Source: Phycisphaerales bacterium
GTDB lineage: Bacteria > Planctomycetota > Phycisphaerae > Phycisphaerales > SM1A02
DNA: 64,000 nt
Reading direction: 5' to 3'
Assembly: GCA_009691915.1 (NCBI GenBank)
Contig: SIAD01000010.1
Location: forward strand, 1 to 64,000
Part shown: piece by piece, positions 16,514-24,928 of the stretch
Position numbering within the stretch: position 1 is the first letter of the stretch
How the letters are laid out: the number at the start of each line of letters is the position of its first letter
The notes under the pieces: model-generated
The model's database searches: none
Told to the model about the DNA's origin: nothing
What the model saw: the letters and a program-made list of their open reading frames with translations, nothing else
Position numbers and translations under genes: made by a program

Positions 16514-18424
16514 ATGTCCAAAATCATTGGAATCGACCTCGGCACCACCAACTCAGTCGTCGCCATCATGGAGGCAGGCCAGCCCAAGGTGCTCATCAAC
16601 TCGCAGGGAAATCGCACGACGCCGTCGGTCGTCGGCTTCACTGAAAAGGGTGAGAGGCTTGTCGGGCAACCTGCGCGCCACCAGCAGATCACCAATCCAA
16701 AGAACACGGTGTTCTCGATCAAGCGCTTCATGGGCCGCCGTGGTTCGGAAGTGAAGGTCGAGCAGACCCGCGTCCCCTACACCTGCGTTGGCGGCCCGGA
16801 CGATCTCCTCAAGGTCGACATCCGCGGCAGGCTGTACACGCCGCCAGAGATCTCGGCCATGATCCTCCAGGATCTCAAAAAGGTCGCGGAGGATTACTTG
16901 GGCGAGAAGGTCGACCGCGCGGTCATCACCGTCCCGGCGTACTTCAATGACTCCCAGCGCCAAGCGACCAAGGATGCGGGCGAGATTGCCGGCCTCAAGG
17001 TCGAACGAATCATCAACGAGCCGACAGCCGCCGCGCTGGCGTACGGCCTCGAGAAGCGGGCGAACGCGAAGATCGCGGTCTTCGATCTCGGAGGCGGAAC
17101 ATTCGACATTTCCATCCTCGATGTGGGCGACGGAGTCTTCGAAGTGCTCGCCACCAACGGCGACGGTCATCTCGGCGGCGATGACTTCGACCAGTACCTC
17201 ATCGATTTCGTGGCGGAAGAGTTCCGCAAGAAGGAGGGGATCGACATCCGCAAGGACGCGATGGCCCTTCAGCGCCTGAAGGAGGCCTCGGAGAGGGCGA
17301 AAGTCGAACTTTCCACTCAGATGGAAACCTCGGTGAACCTCCCGTTCATCACGGCTGACCAGAACGGTCCCAAGCACCTTCAGGTCACAGTGACGCGCGC
17401 CAAATTCGAGGAACTCTGCGCATCTCTGTTCGACCGCCTCCGGGGCCCGTGCAAGGCGTGCCTCAGCGATGCCAAGCTGGATCCCAAGGAGGTCAAGGAA
17501 ATCGTGATGGTCGGCGGGTCGATCCGCATCCCCAAGGTGCAGGAGATCGCCAAGGAGATCTTCAAGACCACCGAGCTCGATCGCAGCATCAACCCGGACG
17601 AGGTCGTGGCGGTCGGCGCCGCGATTCAGGGTGGTGTGCTCCAAGGGGAGGTGAAGGATGTTCTCCTCCTCGATGTGACTCCGCTCTCGCTTGGCGTCGA
17701 GACCCTCGGGGGCGTGATGACCAAGCTCATCGAACGCAACACCACGATTCCCACGAGCAAGAAGGAAGTGTTTTCGACTGCGGCCGACAACCAGACCTCG
17801 GTCACGATCCATGTCCTGCAGGGTGAACGCGAATTCGCCACAGACAATCGAAGCCTCGGACGGTTCGACCTCACGGGCATTCCCCCCGCCCCACGCGGTT
17901 CGCCACAAGTGGAAGTCGAGTTCTCCATCGATGCCAACGGCATCATGAATGTCTCCGCGACCGACAAGGCCTCGAGCAAGAAACAGGAGATCCGCATCTC
18001 GGGATCGAGCGGCATCAGCAAGGATGAGGTCGAGCGAATGCGCAAGGAGGCCGAAGAGAACGCCGGTGCCGACAAGGCAAGGCGCGAACTGGTCGATCTC
18101 CGCAATCAATCGGAACAGTTGATCTACGCCACGAAGAAGACGCTGGAAGATCACGGCAGCCGCCTCTCAGCTGAGAGCCGCGCCAAGGTTGAGAGCGCGA
18201 TCTCCAACCTTGAATCAAAGGTCAAGGGAGACGACCGCTCGGCGATCGAGGCGGCCGTCAAAGGGCTGAACGAGGCTGCGGCGGAGTTGGGCAAAGCCGC
18301 CTACGAGGCGTCCAAGTCCGCTGCTCCGGATGGAGCGACCCAGCAAGGTGGCGGCTCCTCGACCGCGGGCTCTGCCAGGGACGATGTGATCGATGCCGAG
18401 TACGAGGTCAAGGACGGCCAGTAG
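16514..18424 (+). CDS. dnaK: Chaperone DnaK (Hsp70)
   Basis: ATP-dependent Hsp70 of 636 residues. Nucleotide-binding domain: [19 protein letters not shown] at the start, [42 protein letters not shown] and [18 protein letters not shown]; linker [16 protein letters not shown]; substrate domain with [19 protein letters not shown] and [19 protein letters not shown]; helical lid and the conserved acidic end [11 protein letters not shown]. The ATG at 16514 starts MSKIIGI; the frame is open 60 bases earlier but those codons cover the promoter. No grpE or dnaJ lies nearby, so this is a solitary dnaK, likely one of several Hsp70 genes. ptsI follows on the same strand after 140 bases. Confidence 0.97.
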   Translation: MSKIIGIDLGTTNSVVAIMEAGQPKVLINSQGNRTTPSVVGFTEKGERLVGQPARHQQITNPKNTVFSIKRFMGRRGSEVKVEQTRVPYTCVGGPDDLLKVDIRGRLYTPPEISAMILQDLKKVAEDYLGEKVDRAVITVPAYFNDSQRQATKDAGEIAGLKVERIINEPTAAALAYGLEKRANAKIAVFDLGGGTFDISILDVGDGVFEVLATNGDGHLGGDDFDQYLIDFVAEEFRKKEGIDIRKDAMALQRLKEASERAKVELSTQMETSVNLPFITADQNGPKHLQVTVTRAKFEELCASLFDRLRGPCKACLSDAKLDPKEVKEIVMVGGSIRIPKVQEIAKEIFKTTELDRSINPDEVVAVGAAIQGGVLQGEVKDVLLLDVTPLSLGVETLGGVMTKLIERNTTIPTSKKEVFSTAADNQTSVTIHVLQGEREFATDNRSLGRFDLTGIPPAPRGSPQVEVEFSIDANGIMNVSATDKASSKKQEIRISGSSGISKDEVERMRKEAEENAGADKARRELVDLRNQSEQLIYATKKTLEDHGSRLSAESRAKVESAISNLESKVKGDDRSAIEAAVKGLNEAAAELGKAAYEASKSAAPDGATQQGGGSSTAGSARDDVIDAEYEVKDGQ

Positions 18425-18427
18425 TCG

Positions 18428-18467
18428 AACTCTGACGCGCAGCGGCAGTCGAAGACGCAACAGAGTT
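18428..18467 (+). other. Inverted repeat between dnaK and ptsI
   Basis: AACTCTG (18428-18434) and CAGAGTT (18461-18467) form a perfect 7-bp stem over a 26-base GC-rich loop directly after the dnaK stop. There is no T-run after it, so it is a weak candidate for termination; it could equally be a processing or stabilising structure in a dnaK-ptsI transcript. Confidence 0.35.
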
Positions 18468-18564
18468 GATAGGATCCTGCCTAGGACCGATTCAACCGTC
18501 GCTCTCGGCAGCCGATTGGGTCGGACCGCCGCCGCGACCGATTCTTTCGGAGGCCGCGCGGACG

Positions 18565-20322
18565 ATGGAAGCCATCAAAGGGATTGCAGCGAGCCCGGGG
18601 ATCGCCATAGGCAAAGCCGTGGTGCTGGGGGAGTCACAGGAGCGGATCGCCTATCGCACAGTCGAAGAGGACCAAGTTCCCGCAGAACTCGCCCGAGTTG
18701 AGAGGGCACTCGAAGCATCGCGCGCCGATGTCCGGCGGCTGCGGACTCGGATGGCGTCGCGCGCCGGGGAGGATGCCGCCAGGATCTTCGACTTCCACCT
18801 CGGGTTGCTCAACGACCAGTTACTGGTGGGCCCGATTCTTGGTGACATCACACGAGAACGGGTCGTCGCGGAGTACGCGGTCGCCGAAGGCTTCCGAAAA
18901 TTTGCGGACATGCTCAGAGCCCAGCCGGCGGACACGATCGCCGAGAAGGCATCGGATGTCGTCGATCTGCAACGCCGTGTCCTTGGGCACCTAGGCGAGC
19001 AGGTCGCGACGCGCGTGACCAACACGCGCGGGCCGGTCGTTGTCGTCGCTCACCAGCTCACGCCGAGCCAAACCGCTGAACTCCACAAGGCGCGCGTCGG
19101 TGGCTTTGTCACGGACGCGGGCGGTCTCACCGGCCACACGTCGATCCTTGCACGGGCACTCGGCATGCCGGCGGTGGTCGGCTGCGGCCGCGCGACCCAG
19201 AACATCGAGGAGGGGGACACTGTCATTCTGGATGGTGATGGCGGAGTTGTCATTGTCCGGCCCGACGATGGGCTGCTCGAGCGATACCAGTTTCTGGCAC
19301 GCGAGGCGGAAGCCCGTACGCGCGCGCTGCGTGAGACGGTCGCGGAGGAGTCGGTCACTCGTGACGGAATGGCCATCCAGCTCCTCGGCAATATCGAGTT
19401 TCCCGAGGAGATCACCCAGGTGCTGGCTAACGGCGGTGCGGGCATCGGCCTCTATCGAACAGAGTTCCTCTACCTGACGAGTGAGGTTCCTCCCACCGAA
19501 GAGGACCAGCTGGAGAGTTACAGACGCGCGATCGAACTTTGCGCGGGGAGACCGCTCACCATCCGAACACTTGATCTCGGGGCGGACAAGTACACGCAGG
19601 AGCATCTCGACGAGGCTGAGCGCAACCCATTCCTGGGCCTCCGCAGCATTCGGTTCTGTCTGGCGAATCCGGAGATATTCAAGACGCAGTTGAGGGCGCT
19701 TCTTCGCGCCAGCGCCCTCGGACCAATCAAGATCATGCTCCCACTGGTCAGCCATGTGATGGAGATCCGCGAGACTCGGATGATGCTCAATGACCTCTGC
19801 GAGGAATTCGACGAGCAGGGCGTTCCCTTCGACCGCAACATCGCGCTGGGGATTATGGTTGAGACACCCGCCGCGGCGCTCATGGCCCGCGCCTTCGCGA
19901 ACGAGGCTCGGTTCTTCTCTATCGGCACCAATGACCTCATCCAGTACACCCTTGCTGTGGATCGCGGCAACGAGCGGGTCGCCGGGCTCTACAACGCCGC
20001 CAACCCGGCCGTTCTGACCCTCATCAAGAGCGTTATCCGGACAGCCCGCCATGTAGGGATCGACTCCAGTATCTGTGGAGAGATCGCCGGACAGCCTCTT
20101 TTTACGCCGTTGCTTGTGGGAATGGGTGTGCGTACACTATCGATGAGTCCCGGGCAGATTCCCGCCGTCAAGCGGGTGGTTCGGAGTCTCGAGATTGACC
20201 ATTGTGAATCCCTCGCGCGGCGAGTGGGTTCGTTTGACTCGGATCGGCAGGTGCTTTCATGCCTGCGCGACGAACTTCGGAGAATCGACCCAGAGGCTCT
20301 TGCTCGCTCAGAAGGCAGCTAG
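18565..20322 (+). CDS. ptsI: PTS enzyme I (phosphoenolpyruvate-protein phosphotransferase)
   Basis: Takes phosphate from phosphoenolpyruvate and passes it to HPr. The 585-residue protein has the N-terminal EI swivel/HPr-binding region (KGIAASPGIAIGKAVVL), the active-site segment GGLTGHTSILARALGMPAVVG with His191 (E. coli His189), and the C-terminal PEP barrel with GIGLYRTEFLYL, LGADK, NPFLGLRSIRFCL, IMLPLVSHVMEI, SIGTNDLIQYTLAVDRGNE and Cys504 in CGEIAGQP. No GAF domain is present, so it is the ordinary EI type, not the PtsP/nitrogen type. The ATG at 18565 begins at the conserved MEAIKGI; earlier codons are not family-like. No HPr or EII gene lies in the window. Downstream of dnaK on the same strand. 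Confidence 0.95.
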   Translation: MEAIKGIAASPGIAIGKAVVLGESQERIAYRTVEEDQVPAELARVERALEASRADVRRLRTRMASRAGEDAARIFDFHLGLLNDQLLVGPILGDITRERVVAEYAVAEGFRKFADMLRAQPADTIAEKASDVVDLQRRVLGHLGEQVATRVTNTRGPVVVVAHQLTPSQTAELHKARVGGFVTDAGGLTGHTSILARALGMPAVVGCGRATQNIEEGDTVILDGDGGVVIVRPDDGLLERYQFLAREAEARTRALRETVAEESVTRDGMAIQLLGNIEFPEEITQVLANGGAGIGLYRTEFLYLTSEVPPTEEDQLESYRRAIELCAGRPLTIRTLDLGADKYTQEHLDEAERNPFLGLRSIRFCLANPEIFKTQLRALLRASALGPIKIMLPLVSHVMEIRETRMMLNDLCEEFDEQGVPFDRNIALGIMVETPAAALMARAFANEARFFSIGTNDLIQYTLAVDRGNERVAGLYNAANPAVLTLIKSVIRTARHVGIDSSICGEIAGQPLFTPLLVGMGVRTLSMSPGQIPAVKRVVRSLEIDHCESLARRVGSFDSDRQVLSCLRDELRRIDPEALARSEGS

Positions 20323-20613
20323 GGCCAGTCACTAAGGACCAGAACACACATCATGCAGGGGCCGGCAGGATCCGTGATCCATGCGCGAGCGTCGAAGGGG
20401 CAATCCCATCGAGCGAGCTCCCAGCGGGACTATGAAAGGCCCGCCTCTGCCTGAGGACGGAACACACGAGATGCCGTTGAATAAACTAATGCTTCAGTCA
20501 ACCTTGTCGGTTGACCACCCCAGCTGGCCGTGTCCTTGGACACTTCCAGTGGTCGAAGCGCATCTTCGGGCGTTCCGTCATGACTCGCCGCCACAGTGCG
20601 GCAGGATGACAGC
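20323..20613 (+). promoter_or_regulatory. Structured leader of RNase E/G gene
   Basis: This 291-base non-coding stretch ends in four small hairpins in a row: GTCAACC/GGTTGAC (20497-20503, 20509-20515, loop TTGTC), GTGTCC/GGACAC (20530-20535, 20538-20543, a CTTG-type tip), CGAAG/CTTCG (20554-20558, 20564-20568) and GCCGC/GCGGC (20587-20591, 20598-20602), the last just before the ribosome site AGGA (20603-20606). A TAAACT box at 20482-20487 could be a -10 element. E. coli rne autoregulates through hairpins in its own 5' leader; a similar role here is inference. Confidence 0.5.
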
Positions 20614-23600
20614 GTGCCAGACAACAACGACACCGTAGAAGACAACGACCACAACCTAGAAACACCGGGGGAAAGCGTCGGAGATGACGCCACACCCGCT
20701 GATTCCCCACCGATCCGGGCTGAGGACTACCTGGAGGAGGCACGGGAACGCGAGGCGCGTGAAACCCTGCGCCAGGAGATCGAGGAGTCGCTCTCTTCAG
20801 ATAGTGCTGCCGACCCCGAGGCGAGCGCCGAGGAGGACGCCGAGGCGGAGTCGACCGAGCAACCCGAGACCATAGAGGCTGAGAAGGTCGCCGAGGCCGG
20901 TGACTCTGAGCCCTCGGATGAGTCCGTCCCCGGCAGCAATGGCGAAGCCGACCCCGACGCGCCAGAGTCTCCCGTAGCGGGAGCCGAGAGTGCAGAGGAT
21001 GGCGCAGAGAAGGAACGGCCGCTTACCGTGCGGAAGGCGGCGCGCTCAGTCAAGGCGCTCCCACCGCGCGCGGTGACACTGGTCGTCAACGACGAGCCGG
21101 GCGAGGAATGCCGGATTGCAGTTCTGGCCAACGGCCGACTTGACTCGTACTTCTCCGAGCGCGAGGCGAGCGCAACGAATGTTGGCAGCATCTACAAGGC
21201 TCGGGTGATGAATGTCGAGGGGGCGATCCAGGCCGCCTTCGTGGACTTCGGCTCGGGCCAGAACGGCTTCCTGCATATCAGTGATCTCCATCCCAAGTAC
21301 TTCCCGGGTGAGGGGCGCACCGAGCAGGTTGGCAAGAAAATCGCCCGCAGCGAACGCCCGCTCATTCAGCACGCACTCAAGAAGGGCCAGGAGATCCTGG
21401 TGCAGGTGATCAAGGAGGGACTCGGATCGAAGGGCCCGACGCTAACGAGTTACCTCAGCCTTCCCGGCCGACTCCTGGTGATGATGCCCGACATGGATCG
21501 CGTGGGCGTCTCGCGCCGCGTCGATGACGAGGACCAGCGCCGTGAGATGCGCAAGATTCTTGACTCCATCGCGTTGCCCGAAGGATTCGGGTTCATCTTG
21601 AGGACCGCCGGATTCGATTCCAGCAAGACTGAATTGCAGCGCGACGCGGCATATCTCCAGCGCCTCTGGGATTCCATGGAAGCGCGCAGCGCCAAGACCG
21701 GCGCACCCTGTGAGCTCTACACCGAGAGCGATGTGCTCGTGCGAACGCTCCGTGATCACACCGACTCGTCGGTCGAATCCATCATCGTCGACTCGCCCGG
21801 TGCCTTTGAACGCGCCAAGATGTTCCTAGATGTGATCGCCCCCAACACGGCGGCGAAAGTTCTCTACTACAACGGGAATGCGCCGATCTTTGAGGCCTAT
21901 GGGATCGAGAAGCAGATCGACGAGATCCACGCGCGCGCGGTGCCGCTTCCCTCGGGCGGCGCTCTCGTCTTCGACCAGACCGAAGCGCTTGTCGCCATTG
22001 ATGTCAACAGTGGACGGAGCCGCGGCGCGCGCGACTCGGAGACCAATGCGTTCCAGACCAACTGCGAGGCTGTCGAAGAACTCTGCCGCCAATTGCGGCT
22101 GCGCGACCTCGGCGGGCTTATCGTCGTGGACTGCATCGACATGCGTTTTGTCCGTCATCGCCGCGAAGTCGAAGACCGGCTGACCGCCCTTCTCAGGCTC
22201 GACCGGGCGAAGAGCTCGTTCGCCCCGATCAGTGAATTCGGCATCATCGAGATGACGCGGCAGCGCATGCGACCCAGCCTGCGCAAGATGCATTACGCCG
22301 ACTGTCCGCATTGCAACGGTGCCGGAGAGGTGCGCCTTCCCGACGCAGTGGCTGCCGACGCGATGCGACGGGTCGCGTTGCTCTTCTGCCACACTGAGAT
22401 CCAGCGAGTGGAAATCGTCTGCTCCGTCCGGGTTGCCGGGGAGTTGATGTCCAAACGACGCCGCGCGATGCATGAGATGGAAGAGAAGTTCGGTAAGCGC
22501 GTTGATGTGCGAATCAGCGAGGCGTTCGCCGCGGACCGCATCGAGATGTACGCCTATGACGACCGCAGTGCGGACATCGAACTTGATCGACTCGCGGCAC
22601 TCTCCAAGCCAAGGCGTGACGCGCTCCACGACGATCTCCCGGAAGAGGACGAAGTCGAGTTGACGCCAACGGAAGCGCTGGCGCGACGCCGTCGTCGGCG
22701 CCGGCGCCCTGCCCCGGCCGACGCGACCGCTATCGCCATGGCCGGTGGGTTCGACAACCTTCCTGCAATCCTTCCCGGAGAACTGACCGTACGCGCGGCG
22801 ATGGCGGCCAGGGGCTTGGACCGTGGTGACGACAGCAGTCCGAGGGCTGACACAGACGGCGCACGCCGCGACCGCGACCAGGATCGGCATCGACGAGGCC
22901 GGGGACGGGGGCGCGGCGGCGAGACATCATCGACCTCCGCGCCGCGCGACTCGCGACGGGCACCAAGATCCGAGCAGACACAATCGCGCCCGCAGGAAGC
23001 AGCCAAGGATCAACCACCCGCGCACGACGACGAGAATGGTTCGTCCCAGTCCGGCCGGCGCAGGCGCGGCCGACGACGGGGCCGAGGCCGCCGTTCATTC
23101 GAGTCGCTCGCCGAAATGGCGATGGATGGCTCGGCGTTCGAGACGACACGGGTCGCTGAAGCCGCGGGATCAAGTGTGGAGGAGCTTCTGATGAAGCTGC
23201 GTGCTGCGGTGGATCCCGAGATCGCAGCACTGCTTCTGCCGACGACCATCATGCTCCCGCCTGAACTGTTGAGCGTGTTGAATGGACTCTTCCCCAACGC
23301 AGGGAGTACCGAAGGCCGCGACAGCGCTGATCGAGGAACTGCCGAGGGGGGCGGTGAGGGCGGCGGCGACCCGGGCTCCGACGCCGAGAGCGCACCACGC
23401 TCGCAGAAACGCGACGACGATGCCGGCACTGGTCGACGGCGACGCGGCAGCCGACGGGGCCAAGGTGGCCGCGGACGCGGTGGTCAAGGTGGTAATCCCC
23501 GCGCTTCTGGCACAGTGTCGGAGCAGCACTCCGAACCGGCACCGCGCGCTGCCGAACCAGCGCCTCCCGCGCCTCCAGCGCCTCCCGCGCCTCCTGCGGC

Positions 23601-23712
23601 GGCGGCACCTGCGGAGCCACCTGCCAAGCCCAAACGCCGGTCCCTCTATGGAGCGGCGGTGAGACTTCTCTCGTCTGTCGAACGATCGCGCGCCAAGGGG
23701 CGCCCCGAGTAA
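20614..23712 (+). CDS. rng: Ribonuclease E/G family endoribonuclease
   Basis: Single-strand endoribonuclease of RNA decay and processing, about 1032 residues. An acidic N-terminal region (about 1-130) precedes the catalytic core: S1 domain (NVGSIYKARVMNVEGAIQAA, VDFGSGQNGFLHISDL), 5' sensor/DNase I-like region with the two catalytic Asp motifs ALVAIDVNSGR and GLIVVDCIDMR, and the Zn-link CPHCNGAGEV. After it comes a tail with two Arg/Gly blocks (RRRRRRRPAP, RGRGRGRGG; later RRRRGSRRGQGGRGRGG), a short ordered helical part between them (SSVEELLMKLRAAVDPEI) and a Pro/Ala repeat. GTG at 20614 follows AGGA by 7 bases; an in-frame GTG at 20596 lies inside a hairpin. dxr follows after 13 bases. Confidence 0.93.
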   Translation: MPDNNDTVEDNDHNLETPGESVGDDATPADSPPIRAEDYLEEAREREARETLRQEIEESLSSDSAADPEASAEEDAEAESTEQPETIEAEKVAEAGDSEPSDESVPGSNGEADPDAPESPVAGAESAEDGAEKERPLTVRKAARSVKALPPRAVTLVVNDEPGEECRIAVLANGRLDSYFSEREASATNVGSIYKARVMNVEGAIQAAFVDFGSGQNGFLHISDLHPKYFPGEGRTEQVGKKIARSERPLIQHALKKGQEILVQVIKEGLGSKGPTLTSYLSLPGRLLVMMPDMDRVGVSRRVDDEDQRREMRKILDSIALPEGFGFILRTAGFDSSKTELQRDAAYLQRLWDSMEARSAKTGAPCELYTESDVLVRTLRDHTDSSVESIIVDSPGAFERAKMFLDVIAPNTAAKVLYYNGNAPIFEAYGIEKQIDEIHARAVPLPSGGALVFDQTEALVAIDVNSGRSRGARDSETNAFQTNCEAVEELCRQLRLRDLGGLIVVDCIDMRFVRHRREVEDRLTALLRLDRAKSSFAPISEFGIIEMTRQRMRPSLRKMHYADCPHCNGAGEVRLPDAVAADAMRRVALLFCHTEIQRVEIVCSVRVAGELMSKRRRAMHEMEEKFGKRVDVRISEAFAADRIEMYAYDDRSADIELDRLAALSKPRRDALHDDLPEEDEVELTPTEALARRRRRRRRPAPADATAIAMAGGFDNLPAILPGELTVRAAMAARGLDRGDDSSPRADTDGARRDRDQDRHRRGRGRGRGGETSSTSAPRDSRRAPRSEQTQSRPQEAAKDQPPAHDDENGSSQSGRRRRGRRRGRGRRSFESLAEMAMDGSAFETTRVAEAAGSSVEELLMKLRAAVDPEIAALLLPTTIMLPPELLSVLNGLFPNAGSTEGRDSADRGTAEGGGEGGGDPGSDAESAPRSQKRDDDAGTGRRRRGSRRGQGGRGRGGQGGNPRASGTVSEQHSEPAPRAAEPAPPAPPAPPAPPAAAAPAEPPAKPKRRSLYGAAVRLLSSVERSRAKGRPE

Positions 23713-23725
23713 CGCAGTTCACACG

Positions 23726-24928
23726 ATGCGTTCGACACGGCGCCTCATCGTCCTCGGTTCCACCGGCTCGATCGGCGAGAACACCCTCACGGTCGTTCGT
23801 CATCTTGCCAGAGAGGAGTCGATCGCATTTGAGGTAGTCGGGCTCGCCGCCGCCCGCAATGGCGCGGCGCTCGCGGCGCAGGCGCGCGAACTCGGTCCGC
23901 TGGCAGTCGCACTCGCCGATGTGAATGCCGCGTTGCCTGATCTACCCACGGGGATACGGATCCATCGCGGCCCGACGGCCGCGGTCGAACTCGTGAAGGA
24001 AACCGCGCGCCCGGGAGATCTGGTGCTGGCTGCAATCGTCGGCTCGGCAGGGATCGCCCCGGTACTCGCCGCCATCGAAATGGGCTGCGACATCGCGCTT
24101 GCCAACAAGGAGGCGCTCGTCGCCGCCGGTGCCATCGTCACCGCACGGGCCCGCGAGCGCGGTGTGCGGATCATCCCCGTGGACAGCGAACACAGTGCGA
24201 TCGCGCAATGCCTTCGCTCGGGAGACCCCGCAGCCGAGGTGCGGAGAATTGTCCTAACTGCCAGCGGAGGCCCGTTCCGGCAGGCTTCGGTAGAGACGAT
24301 TGAGCGCGCAACGCTGGCTGACGCACTCAAGCACCCCACATGGACGATGGGGCAGAAAGTCACTATCGACAGCGCGACGATGATGAACAAGGCCCTCGAA
24401 ATCGTCGAGGCGCACTGGCTGTTCGGGCTGGACGCGGAACGGATTGATGCGATCGTCCATCCGGCATCGATCGTCCACTCCTTTGTTGAATTCGTCGATG
24501 GAAGCGTGATTGCCCAGATGTCACCGCCTGACATGCGTTTGCCAATCCAATTCGCGCTGACCTGGCCGCGGCGTGCGCCACTCTGCTGCACACCACTAGA
24601 TTGGGCCTCGCTGCGAACGCTCGACTTTCACCCCATCGATCACCAACGGTTTCCGGCGGTGGCGCTCGCCGGTCAGGTGATTCGAGCGGGCGGAACCTCC
24701 GGTGCGATTCTCAACGGTGCCAATGAGGCCGCGGTCGAAGCTTTCGTCGCGGGCCGGATCCGGTTCGGGCAGATCTCACGGCTCGTCGCCGCCGCGCTTG
24801 CCGCGATCCCGGCGGTGCCAGCGCTCACGCTCAACGATGTGTCGGGAGCGGACTCGGCCGCACGCGCATTCGTCGCTTCGGAGATCTCGCCTAACCTACC
24901 GAAATGGCGCTGTTCGACTCAGGCGTAA
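23726..24928 (+). CDS. dxr: 1-deoxy-D-xylulose 5-phosphate reductoisomerase
   Basis: NADPH- and metal-dependent enzyme of the MEP isoprenoid pathway, converting DXP to MEP. The 400 residues are full length with the nucleotide motif LGSTGSIGENTL, the NKEALVAAG segment, metal ligands in PVDSEHSAIAQC, the LTASGGPFR loop, and the substrate site around HPTWTMGQKVTIDSATMMNK and EAHWLFGL, followed by VHPASIVHS and MSPPDMRLPI. Its last 25 bases overlap the start of the M50 protease gene, the familiar dxr-rseP arrangement. A polyprenyl synthase that uses this pathway's products lies at 56 kb. Confidence 0.96.
   Translation: MRSTRRLIVLGSTGSIGENTLTVVRHLAREESIAFEVVGLAAARNGAALAAQARELGPLAVALADVNAALPDLPTGIRIHRGPTAAVELVKETARPGDLVLAAIVGSAGIAPVLAAIEMGCDIALANKEALVAAGAIVTARARERGVRIIPVDSEHSAIAQCLRSGDPAAEVRRIVLTASGGPFRQASVETIERATLADALKHPTWTMGQKVTIDSATMMNKALEIVEAHWLFGLDAERIDAIVHPASIVHSFVEFVDGSVIAQMSPPDMRLPIQFALTWPRRAPLCCTPLDWASLRTLDFHPIDHQRFPAVALAGQVIRAGGTSGAILNGANEAAVEAFVAGRIRFGQISRLVAAALAAIPAVPALTLNDVSGADSAARAFVASEISPNLPKWRCSTQA

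Noticed and set aside
16553-18154. 533-codon minus-strand frame opposite dnaK
   Set aside because: It is exactly antisense to conserved Hsp70 sequence and reads as charged, Leu/Asp-rich sequence without a recognisable fold; treated as a shadow frame.
20381-20638. Short plus-strand frame of 85 codons ahead of the RNase E/G gene
   Set aside because: It runs through the hairpin-rich leader and overlaps the real start; its translation has no family resemblance and the tandem stems suggest a structured RNA.
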